Assembly: GCF_000430545.1 (NCBI RefSeq)
Contig: NZ_AUMF01000010.1
Coordinates: forward strand, 171,486-235,485
From: Tenacibaculum ovolyticum DSM 18103
Lineage (GTDB): Bacteria > Bacteroidota > Bacteroidia > Flavobacteriales > Flavobacteriaceae
Reading direction: 5' to 3'
Length of the DNA: 64,000 bases
The position numbers and the translations under genes were made by a program. Each line of letters starts with the position of its first letter. Position 1 is the stretch's first letter. Below the pieces are notes generated by a model. That model had not been told where the DNA came from. It did no database searches and saw nothing but the letters and a program-made list of their open reading frames with translations. This document shows positions 50,824 to 59,592 of this stretch, piece after piece.

Positions 50824-51402
50824 TTAAAAAGAATATTTAAGTGTTAAACCTACTTTAGGAGATTCTATAAAAAGCGGGTCTGGATATACCATTGGCTTTA
50901 AAGATAAATTATCAGTAGTATCAAATTGTAATAGGTGTGCATTTACACTAGCCTCAACAATTTGTAAAACATATAATAAGATACCTGTTAAAAGCGATAA
51001 ATCTCTGTTCTTACGAAGTACTTTTTGTGCGTTTTCTAAACCAGGTGTAGATATTAAAGTATTTCCGTCTACATCGGTAAATTCATCTTTTAACCCTTGT
51101 TTTCTAAGTCTAAAGGCCGTTCTGTATCTATCGTATTCGTTGCTGTTATTTATATAATAATAAGCACTAGTACCCATAGCAGCCCAAACAATTGGAGCTT
51201 TCCAGTATTTTTTATTATAAATTTGCCCTCCACCAGGAAAAATAGCAGAGTAAAATGCTGCTTTACTTGGCGACAAAGGGTTGTATTTATTACTTACTAT
51301 TTGTAATTGTTTTACTTTTATAGCTGTAGAATCTTTTTGAGCAAATAAAATTTGACTCAAAAAAAAACTAAATAAAAAAAGTATGATAGTACGATTATTC
51401 AC
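50824..51402 (-). CDS. DUF5683 protein
   Basis: A 192-residue envelope protein. A signal peptide ends in LFAQ, the DUF5683 domain has KAAFYSAIFPGGGQIYNKKY and AAMGTSAYYYINNSNEYDRY, and a second hydrophobic stretch (LSLLTGILLYVLQIVEASVN) suggests membrane association. The family is almost confined to Bacteroidetes and always near parA/parB and lepB. The stop of parB abuts its ATG directly. Confidence 0.85.
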   Translation of the reverse strand: MNNRTIILFLFSFFLSQILFAQKDSTAIKVKQLQIVSNKYNPLSPSKAAFYSAIFPGGGQIYNKKYWKAPIVWAAMGTSAYYYINNSNEYDRYRTAFRLRKQGLKDEFTDVDGNTLISTPGLENAQKVLRKNRDLSLLTGILLYVLQIVEASVNAHLLQFDTTDNLSLKPMVYPDPLFIESPKVGLTLKYSF

Positions 51403-52290
51403 TTATTTTAATAAGTTTTTAATGCGATTAAAATCTTCTTCAGAGTCAAAAGGGATAGAGATTTTTCCTTTACCACGATTGTTAACACTAACATCTATTT
51501 TATTACCAAAATAGTTGCTAATATCTTTTACTCCTTCAGAAACAAAGTTAGGTAGTGTTTTCTTTTTTGCTGTTTTAGCAACAGTACCTGCTTTTATATT
51601 TTTAACTAATTCTTCAGTTTGGCGAACCGATAATTTGTCTCGAACTATTTTTTCGTAAATATTTAATTGATCAGAATTACTATCAACACTAATAAGTGCA
51701 CGACCATGTCCCATAGATATAAAACTATCACGCATTCCTGTTTGAATAATAGGATCTAATTTTAATAAACGTAAATAATTGGTAACAGTCGAACGTTTTT
51801 TTCCTACTCTAGTACTTAGCTCTTCTTGGGTTAATTGAATTTCATCAATTAAACGTTGGTAAGAAAGTGCTACTTCAATAGGATCAAGATTTTTACGTTG
51901 AATATTTTCAACTAATGCCATTTCTAGCATTTCTTGATCATTTGCTAAACGAATGTAAGCAGGAACGGTTTTATTACCGATTAATTTAGAAGCCCTAAAA
52001 CGACGTTCTCCAGAAACTAATTGAAACGAGTTGTTTGCTAGTTTTCTAACTGTAATAGGTTGTATAACACCTAATTGTTCTATCGAGTTTGCTAATTCTC
52101 GTAAGGCTTCTTCATCAAAATAAGTTCTAGGTTGAAAAGGGTTTACTTCTATAGAACTCAATTCGATTTCAATAATATTTCCTACTAGCTTATCTGCGTT
52201 TTTATCTTCCGCTGAATTTACTTCAGCAGTTTCTGTTAATAAAGCTGATAAACCTCTTCCTAAAGCTCGTTTTTTAGTTGCTTTTGCCAT
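51403..52290 (-). CDS. parB: Chromosome-partitioning CTPase/DNA-binding protein ParB
   Basis: A 295-residue protein. The N-terminal RGLSALLTETAE contacts ParA. The CTP-binding/ParB domain has VNPFQPRTYFDEEALRELAN, VSGERRFRASKLIG and VENIQRKNLDPIEVALSYQR, the helix-turn-helix is STVTNYLRLLKLD, and a C-terminal dimerisation tail follows. It binds parS and acts with ParA 9 bp downstream in order of transcription. I saw no canonical parS in the window. Confidence 0.95.
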   Translation of the reverse strand: MAKATKKRALGRGLSALLTETAEVNSAEDKNADKLVGNIIEIELSSIEVNPFQPRTYFDEEALRELANSIEQLGVIQPITVRKLANNSFQLVSGERRFRASKLIGNKTVPAYIRLANDQEMLEMALVENIQRKNLDPIEVALSYQRLIDEIQLTQEELSTRVGKKRSTVTNYLRLLKLDPIIQTGMRDSFISMGHGRALISVDSNSDQLNIYEKIVRDKLSVRQTEELVKNIKAGTVAKTAKKKTLPNFVSEGVKDISNYFGNKIDVSVNNRGKGKISIPFDSEEDFNRIKNLLK

Positions 52291-52299
52291 TTACAGTAA

Positions 52300-53064
52300 T
52301 TATGCGTTTTTTGTTAAGATTTCGTTTGCCAAATTTAAGTAATTTACAGCACCTTTACTGGTTGCATCGTATGAAATTATACTTTCACCGTAACTTGGTG
52401 CTTCACTTAAACGAATATTTCTATGAACAATTGTTTCAAAAACCATTGAACTGAAGTGTTTTTTTACTTCTTCTACGACCTGATTAGAAAGACGTAAACG
52501 AGAATCAAACATAGTAAGCAATAAACCTTCTATGTCTAAATCGGGGTTATGTATTTTTTGAACACTTTTAATCGTGTTTAATAATTTACCTAAACCTTCT
52601 AAAGCAAAATATTCACATTGAATAGGTATTATAACTGAATCTGCAGCAACTAAAGAGTTTAAGGTGATTAAACCTAAAGAAGGTGCGCAATCAATTAAAA
52701 TATAATCATAGTCATCTTTAAGTTCGTTTAATGCTTTTTTTAACATAAACTCTCTTTCTTGTTTGTCTACTAATTCTATTTCAATAGCAACAAGATCAAT
52801 ATGTGCTGGAATTAAATCAACATTTGGAGATTCTGTTTTTAGAATAGTTTCTTTAGCCGATATGGTGTGTTCTAAAACTTGATACGTTCCGAACTCAACA
52901 CTATCTACATCTAAACCTAAACCAGAAGTAGCGTTTGCTTGTGGGTCGGCATCAATTAATAAGACTCTCTTTTCTAAAACACCTAATGATGCTGCTAAAT
53001 TTACAGTAGTCGTAGTTTTACCTACACCACCTTTTTGATTTGCAATTGCTATTATTTTACCCAT
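52300..53064 (-). CDS. parA: Chromosome-partitioning ATPase ParA (Soj-like)
   Basis: A 254-residue protein with the deviant Walker A AIANQKGGVGKTTTTVNLAA, Walker A' and B motifs (LLIDADPQANATSGL, YILIDCAPSLGLITLNSLVA) and the C-terminal RLSEAPSYGESIISYDA. It drives segregation of parS-ParB complexes. It is the first gene of a five-gene run (parA, parB, DUF5683, dapB, lepB) on the minus strand with short gaps. Confidence 0.95.
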   Translation of the reverse strand: MGKIIAIANQKGGVGKTTTTVNLAASLGVLEKRVLLIDADPQANATSGLGLDVDSVEFGTYQVLEHTISAKETILKTESPNVDLIPAHIDLVAIEIELVDKQEREFMLKKALNELKDDYDYILIDCAPSLGLITLNSLVAADSVIIPIQCEYFALEGLGKLLNTIKSVQKIHNPDLDIEGLLLTMFDSRLRLSNQVVEEVKKHFSSMVFETIVHRNIRLSEAPSYGESIISYDATSKGAVNYLNLANEILTKNA

Positions 53065-53407
53065 TGTAATTTAAAAAGTTTGAAAGAGGTAAATTTACAA
53101 TTATTTATCATTTTTTAAAGCTAAAGATGTTAACAAAAACTATAATTTAATTATTAGTGTTTAAATTTTACAGAAAAAACAAATCTGTTATGTTTTTTTC
53201 CCCTATTAATCTCCGTCTTTACCACCTGTTAATCTCCATTTTTTATACCACTATTTTATGTTAAGAAGAAAGTAGTTTTGTGGAAATTCTTTTTAATACT
53301 AGTTAAAAGAAGTGAATATAGTTTTATCTGCTAAAAAAAAGGTAAGAATGTATCGCGTAAACCGAAAAGCGAAAGAGTAGGGGGATTTAAATTAAAAATC
53401 AATTATT
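53065..53407. other. Intergenic region with 23-bp direct repeat
   Basis: No gene. At 53206-53228 and 53229-53251 two adjacent units begin with the identical TTAATCTCC and both end in ACCAC, a direct-repeat arrangement used by AraC- or LytTR-type regulators. They lie 150 bp before a lipoprotein gene and upstream of the parA promoter on the other strand. No clear TAnnTTTG element was found near either start. Confidence 0.45.
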
Positions 53408-54370
53408 ATGAATAGGTATTTATTATTATTAATGTTAAGTATTGTAACTGTAGCATGTCAAAGCAACGAAGATGAAAATATTGTAGAAAAAGAAAAGTTA
53501 ACTAATGAAGTTCTTTTCAGAGAGGATGGAAGAATACTCTCTTTTTCATCGTTTAAAGAATTAGAAATTTTTATTAAAGAATCAATTGAGTCTGGTCAAG
53601 ATTTGATAGAGTTGTCTAAATCAGATTTTGATAGAAGTGGTAGGGTTTCTTTATTGTTAGCGTATAATATTGAGGCAGATGAAGCTGAAAAATATCAATT
53701 AAATAAAAAAGAAGTTGTAGAAGTAAATTCTAGTGATAGTATGCTGTTATATCTATTAAATAAAAATGGAGAAATTAGTATTGAAGGGGCTATTTATAGA
53801 ATAGATGGAGAGTTTGTTTATACTTACAAACATGGTAATGAAAATGAAATTGAATCATTTTTGTTAGATTACAAAGTAGGAAAGATTAAAGTTTCTGATC
53901 AAAAAACGATTATATATAATAAATTCTTAAAAGTATATAAGCATGGTAATAATAAAAAAGAATATTCCTCAAGAGGAATTGTTCGTCATGAGTCGTTTTC
54001 AAATGATAGAAGTGTGAAAATGAGACTTGAACAATTTGATCAGCATTGGTATTTTTATAGTTCTATTGGTGCAAAAACCAAAACAGAACAATATAGAAAG
54101 GTGTGGTTTTGGAATACTTGGGTAACCGTTAAAACAAACAATAGGTTAAAGTTTGGAGTAGCTTATCAGGCAAAAATTGTTGGGACTAATATCAGAATGA
54201 ACAGGAGTCCTTTATTTGATAATATATCAAATCATACAAATGAAGTGATGAAAATTTATGAATTCTGTGTAGGTACTCCTGCCTTATTTCATTATACAGC
54301 AGTAGATGGCTATACTGAGCATTGGGCAGAATGGTATGGAAATACTGCTTTTAAGGTTGTAAACTACTAG
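53408..54370 (+). CDS. Lipoprotein of unknown function
   Basis: A 320-residue protein with a lipoprotein signal (lipobox VTVAC, Cys near residue 17). An acidic, mostly helical half follows (residues 25-130: ELEIFIKESIESGQDLIELS), then a beta-rich C-terminal half with many aromatics (YFYSSIGAKTKTEQYRKVWF, YTEHWAEWYGNTAFKVV). I do not recognise a family. The location suggests an outer-membrane-anchored protein. The 15-bp terminator hairpin follows 22 bp after the stop. Confidence 0.6.
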   Translation: MNRYLLLLMLSIVTVACQSNEDENIVEKEKLTNEVLFREDGRILSFSSFKELEIFIKESIESGQDLIELSKSDFDRSGRVSLLLAYNIEADEAEKYQLNKKEVVEVNSSDSMLLYLLNKNGEISIEGAIYRIDGEFVYTYKHGNENEIESFLLDYKVGKIKVSDQKTIIYNKFLKVYKHGNNKKEYSSRGIVRHESFSNDRSVKMRLEQFDQHWYFYSSIGAKTKTEQYRKVWFWNTWVTVKTNNRLKFGVAYQAKIVGTNIRMNRSPLFDNISNHTNEVMKIYEFCVGTPALFHYTAVDGYTEHWAEWYGNTAFKVVNY

Positions 54371-54392
54371 AAAAGGCATTTTTTTTAATGAA

Positions 54393-54425
54393 AAAGACCG
54401 TTTAAATATAATTTAAACGGTCTTT
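54393..54425. terminator. Bidirectional Rho-independent terminator between lipoprotein and dnaN genes
   Basis: A perfect 15-bp inverted repeat (arms 54393-54407 and 54411-54425, core GACCGTTTAAAT) with a 3-nt ATA loop and A/T tracts at both sides, serving the two convergent genes. Confidence 0.88.
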
Positions 54426-54445
54426 CTTGTTTATGTTTTTAAGGT

Positions 54446-55564
54446 TTAGCTATTCAGCATTACCGGCATTACTAACATTGTAACTTGTTCACCTTCATCG
54501 GTACCATCAATAGGAGTTAAAATTCCTGCACGGTTTGGTAAAGACATTTCAATTAAAACGTCGTTAGCGCTTAAGTTATTTAACATTTCGCTTAAAAAAC
54601 GTGAGTTAAACCCAATTTGCATATCATCTCCTTGATAGTCGCATTGTAAACGTTCGTCAGCTTTATTAGAGTAGTCTAAGTCTTCAGCAGAAATATTTAA
54701 TTCTGTTCCTGCCATTTTTAAACGAATTTGATGTGTTGTTTTGCTAGAGAAAATAGAAACACGTTTAACTGAGTTTAAAAATGAAGCTCTATCAACAGTT
54801 AATTTATTTGGATTCTCTTTAGGTATTACAGCTTCGTAATTTGGGTATTTACCATCAATTAAACGACAAACTAAAACAACATTTCCAAAGTTAAACTTAG
54901 CATTGGTGTCATTGTATTCAATAGTAACATTTTCGTCAGAACCATTTAAAATACCTTTTAATAAGTTTAAAGGTTTTTTTGGCATGATAAATTCCGCTGA
55001 CTTATCAGCAGTAACATCTGTACGTGTATATTTAACTAATTTATGAGCATCGGTAGCAACAAAAGTTAATTCTTTTGAATTGAATTGAAAAAATACTCCG
55101 CTCATTACTGGTCTTAAATCATCATTACCAGCTGCGAAAATTGTTTTAGAAATAGCTGTAGCTAAAATTTGTGATGGAATTTCAGTACTGCTAGGCGAAG
55201 GTAATTCAACAGCTTTAGGGAATTCTTCTCCACTAAAATACGCCATGTCGTATTTACCTTGTTCCGAAATAATTTCAATAGTACTATCACTTTCAGCTTT
55301 AAAAGTAAGAGGCTGCTCAGGGAATGTTTTTAAGGTGTCTAATAATAAACGAGCATTAATAGCAATCGACCCCGAATCTGTACTTTCTACTTCTACAACC
55401 GAAGTCATGGTAGTTTCAAGATCAGATGAAGATATTTGAAGTTCGTTGTTCGCTAATTCAAACAAGAAATTGTCTAAAATAGGTAATGTATTGTTGCTGT
55501 TTATAACTCCTCCTAAAACTTGTAGTTGTTTTAATAACTGAGAGCTAGATACGATAAATTTCAT
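54446..55564 (-). CDS. dnaN: DNA polymerase III beta clamp
   Basis: A 372-residue sliding clamp of standard length. Three repeated clamp folds are visible. Motifs include NSNNTLPILDNFLFELANNE in domain 1, GVFFQFNSKELTFVATDAHK in domain 2 and the C-terminal TMLVMPVMLN, which matches the peptide-binding hydrophobic pocket region. It encircles DNA and tethers the polymerase. Here it is away from dnaA. The start ATG at 55564 is preceded by a -7 element. Confidence 0.95.
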   Translation of the reverse strand: MKFIVSSSQLLKQLQVLGGVINSNNTLPILDNFLFELANNELQISSSDLETTMTSVVEVESTDSGSIAINARLLLDTLKTFPEQPLTFKAESDSTIEIISEQGKYDMAYFSGEEFPKAVELPSPSSTEIPSQILATAISKTIFAAGNDDLRPVMSGVFFQFNSKELTFVATDAHKLVKYTRTDVTADKSAEFIMPKKPLNLLKGILNGSDENVTIEYNDTNAKFNFGNVVLVCRLIDGKYPNYEAVIPKENPNKLTVDRASFLNSVKRVSIFSSKTTHQIRLKMAGTELNISAEDLDYSNKADERLQCDYQGDDMQIGFNSRFLSEMLNNLSANDVLIEMSLPNRAGILTPIDGTDEGEQVTMLVMPVMLNS

Positions 55565-55592
55565 TTAGTATAGTTTCTGTTTATTATATTTA

Positions 55593-55600
55593 CAAATATA
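55593..55600 (-). promoter_or_regulatory. -7 element of dnaN
   Basis: On the minus strand TATATTTG, an exact match to TAnnTTTG, 28 bp before the ATG. No good -33 element was seen. Confidence 0.4.
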
Positions 55601-55648
55601 TCTTAATTTGATGGTTTTAAAAATTATTTTTTTAACCATAATAAATAA

Positions 55649-56599
55649 TTAATTAAATTGATAATTTAACTGTATTGTACCATAAAAATTACCTTTAGGT
55701 ACACGTATGCTTTTTAATTTTTTTGTATGATAATTTATAGCGTAACCAAAATTGAATCTATTTAAAGTAAAACGTATACCTATCTCAGTAGTAAATTTAA
55801 AAGGTTCAATTTCAAAAGTAATAGGGCTGTTGTTGTTTAAGAAACTTCCTTGAATAGTAGCATCGTAAGCTGTATAGCTTAGCATCGGTTTTATGTATAT
55901 AAAAGATTCAATTTCGTTATTGAAATTTGTGGTTTTACTATTTAAATTACCATTAAAAGCAATAGAGTTTATTATTTTTTGCAATGGTTTTAATCCAATG
56001 CGCCCATAAAAACCTGTAGAAAAGTCACTATATACGGTTCCTATTTTTAGATTGTTTACCCAGTTTAGATCTAGGTAGTTATCTTTTGTTAAGCTTTTTG
56101 TGTAGTCAATGTTTAAGTTTAGAGCAAAAGCATCTGCAATCTGATATTTCCAACCAATAGCTTTTTTGTATCCATAGATATCATGAATAAAATCTTGTAA
56201 TTCTTTACTAACCGCAGAAGGGCCAAGAGTACCTACTTGCATTGCTATTTTTAAGATTGATTCATTTTTATAAAAATAATTTATACCGAAGCTTCCAAAA
56301 GCGTATCCCGCAAAAGGCCTGTCGTGATTATCATGTTGTTGCACAGTTGCTTTAAAAGGAGTGTACATATGATGACCAATTTGAATATTAAATGTTTTTT
56401 TTTCTATATTTTTAGCGTTTTTTGTACTTAAATATCGATACGTAAAAAACATTCCGTTAGTGTAATATCTATCCTGAGATGTAGATATATATAAATCATT
56501 ATCATTTAAAAAACTAAACTCTTTACTGTATTTTCGTTGAGAGAAAATATTGATAGAGGTGAATAGTATGATAAATAAAAATAATATTTTTTGTTTCAT
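55649..56599 (-). CDS. LpxR-like outer-membrane lipid A deacylase
   Basis: A 316-residue beta-barrel protein with a signal peptide ending in NIFSQ. The features of the LpxR (DUF2219) family are present: NDLYISTSQDRYYTNGMFFT near residue 33, DRPFAGYAFGSFGINYF and GPSAVSKELQDFIHDIYGYK near residues 125-145. LpxR removes the 3'-acyloxyacyl group from lipid A in a Ca2+-dependent way. The activity is inferred; the barrel is clear from alternating strands and the final aromatic residue. Confidence 0.85.
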   Translation of the reverse strand: MKQKILFLFIILFTSINIFSQRKYSKEFSFLNDNDLYISTSQDRYYTNGMFFTYRYLSTKNAKNIEKKTFNIQIGHHMYTPFKATVQQHDNHDRPFAGYAFGSFGINYFYKNESILKIAMQVGTLGPSAVSKELQDFIHDIYGYKKAIGWKYQIADAFALNLNIDYTKSLTKDNYLDLNWVNNLKIGTVYSDFSTGFYGRIGLKPLQKIINSIAFNGNLNSKTTNFNNEIESFIYIKPMLSYTAYDATIQGSFLNNNSPITFEIEPFKFTTEIGIRFTLNRFNFGYAINYHTKKLKSIRVPKGNFYGTIQLNYQFN

Positions 56600-56665
56600 A
56601 GCAGTTAATATCGTCTTATTTTAGCAATGTTAAGCTTAAATTATTAGTAATGCAACTTAAATTAC

Positions 56666-57523
56666 ATGGGGAATAAACCAAAACTTACAATTGATGATTT
56701 TGAAAGCGTTTCAACAAATGAAGAATTGTTGACGTTGATTGATAAAAAAGGAGTCTCTATTGATAAAGTTAGAGATAAAATAGCATACGAAAAGGAGTTA
56801 AAAGAACTTCAGGTTGAGTTGGTGAAGCTTCAGCAATGGGTGGCTAAAAAGAATAAACGTGTCGCTGTTGTTTTTGAAGGGAGAGATGCAGCAGGAAAAG
56901 GAGGGAATATTCGTCGATTTATGGAGCATTTAAACCCTCGTTCTATGCGTTTGGTGGCGTTAAATAAACCTACTGTGATAGAGAAAGGGCAATGGTATTT
57001 TCAGCGATATATTAAAGAATTGCCAAATCCTGGTGAAATTGTTTTTTTTGATAGAAGTTGGTATAATAGGGCTGTTGTTGAGCCAGTAATGGGATTCTGT
57101 ACGAAAGAAGAATATAAGAAGTTTTTAGTACAGGTGCCAGAATTTGAACATATGTTATATGAAGATGGTGTAATTATTATTAAGTTTTGGTTATCGATAT
57201 CTAAAGATGAGCAAATGCGTAGATTCGATGCTCGAAACGATGATCCTTTAAAAAGGTGGAAGTTTAGTCCAGTTGATAAAAAAGGGCAAGAATTGTGGCG
57301 TGATTATACTTTTTATAGGGATGAAATGTTTAGTAAAACACATACCACATACAGTCCTTGGATAGTTGTAAAAACAAATGATAAAAAGAAGGCTAGAATA
57401 GAGTGTATACGTCATGTGTTGTCGCAGTTTGATTATCAAGAAGGTGAAACGCATAAAATAATGACAAATCCTGACCCTAATATTGTAATGCGTTATTATC
57501 GTTCAGTAAAACATTTAGATTAA
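56666..57523 (+). CDS. Polyphosphate kinase 2, class I-like (second of three)
   Basis: A 285-residue PPK2. A charged N-terminal helix is followed by the Walker A motif VVFEGRDAAGKGGNIRRFME, the lid and Walker B motifs EIVFFDRSWYNRAVVEPVMG, and a C-terminal KTHTTYSPWIVVKTNDKKKA. The GRDAAGKGG loop matches the common class I PPK2. It phosphorylates nucleoside diphosphates with polyphosphate. The next PPK2 gene follows after 1 bp, so the pair probably comes from a tandem duplication. Confidence 0.9.
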   Translation: MGNKPKLTIDDFESVSTNEELLTLIDKKGVSIDKVRDKIAYEKELKELQVELVKLQQWVAKKNKRVAVVFEGRDAAGKGGNIRRFMEHLNPRSMRLVALNKPTVIEKGQWYFQRYIKELPNPGEIVFFDRSWYNRAVVEPVMGFCTKEEYKKFLVQVPEFEHMLYEDGVIIIKFWLSISKDEQMRRFDARNDDPLKRWKFSPVDKKGQELWRDYTFYRDEMFSKTHTTYSPWIVVKTNDKKKARIECIRHVLSQFDYQEGETHKIMTNPDPNIVMRYYRSVKHLD

Positions 57524-57524
57524 T

Positions 57525-58304
57525 ATGGAGAAATTAACAAAAAAAGATGTAAATAAGCTTAATTCAAATAAAGGATTGAAAGCAATTTTATCTAAGCCTT
57601 TTAATTTAGAGAGAGCGGTTAGGTATGTTGATTATGAACGTAAATTAAAAAAATTACAAGTAGAGTTAATTCGTTTACAAACTTGGGCTATAAACCAAAA
57701 CGAACGCATTATTATTATTTTTGAAGGTAGAGATGCAGCAGGGAAAGGTGGTGCAATTCGTCGAATTACAGAAAGAATTAATCCGCGTCATATGCGAATT
57801 ATAGCTTTACCGAAACCTAATGAAGATGAGAAAACACAATGGTATTTTCAAAGATATGTAGAGCAGTTTCCTAAAGCTGGTGAAATTGTTTTTTTTGATA
57901 GAAGTTGGTATAATAGAGCGGTTGTTGAGCCTGTAAATGGGTTTTGTACTCAAGAAGAGTATCAAGTGTTTATGAATCAGGTTAATGATTTTGAAAGAAT
58001 GATTTTAGAATCGGGTATTCGATTGGTTAAAATATATATGTCTATTAATAAAAAAGAACAGGCAAAACGATTTAGAGATATTAAAGACAATCCTTTAAAA
58101 CAATGGAAGATGACTGCTGTTGATAAAAAGGCACAAGAACTTTGGGATGATTATACAGGGTATAAGAGAGAGATGTTTTCGAAAACAAATACCGAAATAT
58201 CACCATGGAAAGTAATACGTGCTAATCGAAAAACAATAGCACGTATTAATGTTATAAATCATGTATTAGATAGTATTCCTTATGATAAGGATACGGTAGT
58301 GTAA
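57525..58304 (+). CDS. Polyphosphate kinase 2, class I-like (third of three)
   Basis: A 259-residue paralogue of the preceding gene, sharing IIFEGRDAAGKGGAIRRITE, GEIVFFDRSWYNRAVVEPVN and the C-terminal SPWKVIRANRKTIARINVIN. It lacks about 20 residues at the ends compared with its neighbour. The two may form hetero-oligomers or differ in nucleotide preference (ADP against GDP). Both are complete in the catalytic region. Confidence 0.9.
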   Translation: MEKLTKKDVNKLNSNKGLKAILSKPFNLERAVRYVDYERKLKKLQVELIRLQTWAINQNERIIIIFEGRDAAGKGGAIRRITERINPRHMRIIALPKPNEDEKTQWYFQRYVEQFPKAGEIVFFDRSWYNRAVVEPVNGFCTQEEYQVFMNQVNDFERMILESGIRLVKIYMSINKKEQAKRFRDIKDNPLKQWKMTAVDKKAQELWDDYTGYKREMFSKTNTEISPWKVIRANRKTIARINVINHVLDSIPYDKDTVV

Positions 58305-58313
58305 TTATACAGT

Positions 58314-58946
58314 TTATATATTGTCTTTTATAATATCGAAAATAAAATGAATCTCACCTGCAATTTGTTTACTTGTGTTTAAATAAGTCTCAGAAACTAA
58401 ATCGGTATTATCAGCGCTTTTAGGGTCTGAGTAAGGTAAGTGGAATCTGCTGATAGCATCAGGTATAAATGGGCAGTTTTCATCAGCGCTATCACAAGTT
58501 GTAATGGCAATATACGGATAGCTATTGTCAGGGTTGTCGTATGTTTTAGAAAAACCTAAAATAGATTTTTTAGAATCTTTGAATGAAATTAGGTATCGTG
58601 GATTTTGATGAGAAAAATCGATAACATTAAAAGTAAAACCTGTTTTTTGTAAAGATTTTACAGTATTTCTGTGAAAAGCAGTGGTTTCTGTACCTCCAGA
58701 ATAGGTGAAGATATTATTCAATTCAAAATATTCAACAGCAAAAAAACTCCAAGCTTGTGCAAATTGACTTCTTCTAGAATTGTGTGTGCAAATAAAGTTT
58801 AAGTTAATTTTTTCACGGTCTAGATATTCGCTAATAATTACATCGGCAATATCCGTAAGTAGTTCTTTACGATCATTGCTGATAATTATTTCTCTTTTAG
58901 CTTCTTCAAAGAATATTTTTGTGCTAATATTTTTAGTGTTTATCAT
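58314..58946 (-). CDS. Low-molecular-weight phosphatase / arsenate reductase-like protein
   Basis: A 210-residue protein. The catalytic P-loop C-x5-R is in NLNFICTHNSRRSQFAQAW (Cys near residue 52), an LMW-phosphatase arrangement. The remainder carries ITTCDSADENCPFIPDAISR, with more cysteines that could relay electrons as in ArsC-type arsenate reductases. In Bacteroidetes this family is often called protein-tyrosine-phosphatase. It converges with the PPK2 gene, 9 bp between. Confidence 0.8.
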   Translation of the reverse strand: MINTKNISTKIFFEEAKREIIISNDRKELLTDIADVIISEYLDREKINLNFICTHNSRRSQFAQAWSFFAVEYFELNNIFTYSGGTETTAFHRNTVKSLQKTGFTFNVIDFSHQNPRYLISFKDSKKSILGFSKTYDNPDNSYPYIAITTCDSADENCPFIPDAISRFHLPYSDPKSADNTDLVSETYLNTSKQIAGEIHFIFDIIKDNI

Positions 58947-59028
58947 TTTTTTACAGTTCTTTTGCAGCGTGTATTTGCTGCAAAAATACGCTGTAAAACT
59001 CTTTTGGTTAATTAAGTAAAGGTTAAGA

Positions 59029-59577
59029 ATGTGTTTAGAAATAGGTAATAAAGTAGCGGTTTTAGATGCTGATATTAGGGGGATTATAATAAGAAAAGAA
59101 GATAGTCTGTTTTTTGTTAAAGATGTAGATGGAATGGTGTATTCTTTTTTTTCACACGAATTAGTAAAGATTAAGGTAGATCAGAATGAGTTGAGTAGAT
59201 ATATTGATATTAATAATCCATTACTAAAAGAAAAGGTTAAGCAGGTAGGTAAAAAGAAAAAATCAGCGTTTGTAAAAGATAAAAATGAAGTGGTGATGGA
59301 GGTGGATTTACATGCAGGTAAATTAGTGAAATCTACAAGAGGGATGGATAATTATGATATTTTATCATTACAGTTAGAGACAGCAAAACATAAGTTGGAG
59401 TATTGTATCTCAAAAAGAATATCAAAATTAGTGTTGATTCATGGCAAAGGTGAGGGTGTTTTAAAGATGGAGTTAAATTATTTATTAAATAATTATCATG
59501 TAAAATACTATGATGCTTCATATCAAAAGTATGGGCAAGGAGCAACTGAAATTTATATTTATCAGAATGCTAATTAA
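59029..59577 (+). CDS. Smr/DUF2027-like protein
   Basis: A 182-residue protein. The N-terminal 60 residues form a small beta-domain (GNKVAVLDADIRGIIIRKED, FVKDVDGMVYSFFSHELVKI), and residues 95-182 form an Smr domain with VDLHAGKLVKSTRGMDNYDI and LVLIHGKGEGVLKMELNYLL, plus the YDASYQKYGQGATEIYI end. Smr domains nick DNA or RNA. The usual family members are about 360 residues, so this is a short version without the middle. A cysteine desulfurase follows. Confidence 0.8.
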   Translation: MCLEIGNKVAVLDADIRGIIIRKEDSLFFVKDVDGMVYSFFSHELVKIKVDQNELSRYIDINNPLLKEKVKQVGKKKKSAFVKDKNEVVMEVDLHAGKLVKSTRGMDNYDILSLQLETAKHKLEYCISKRISKLVLIHGKGEGVLKMELNYLLNNYHVKYYDASYQKYGQGATEIYIYQNAN

Positions 59578-59592
59578 TTGTATTTTTGTGAT

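Noticed and set aside
51403..53407. parS site near parAB
   Set aside because: The canonical 16-bp palindrome around TTTCACGTGAAA was not seen here or elsewhere in the window.
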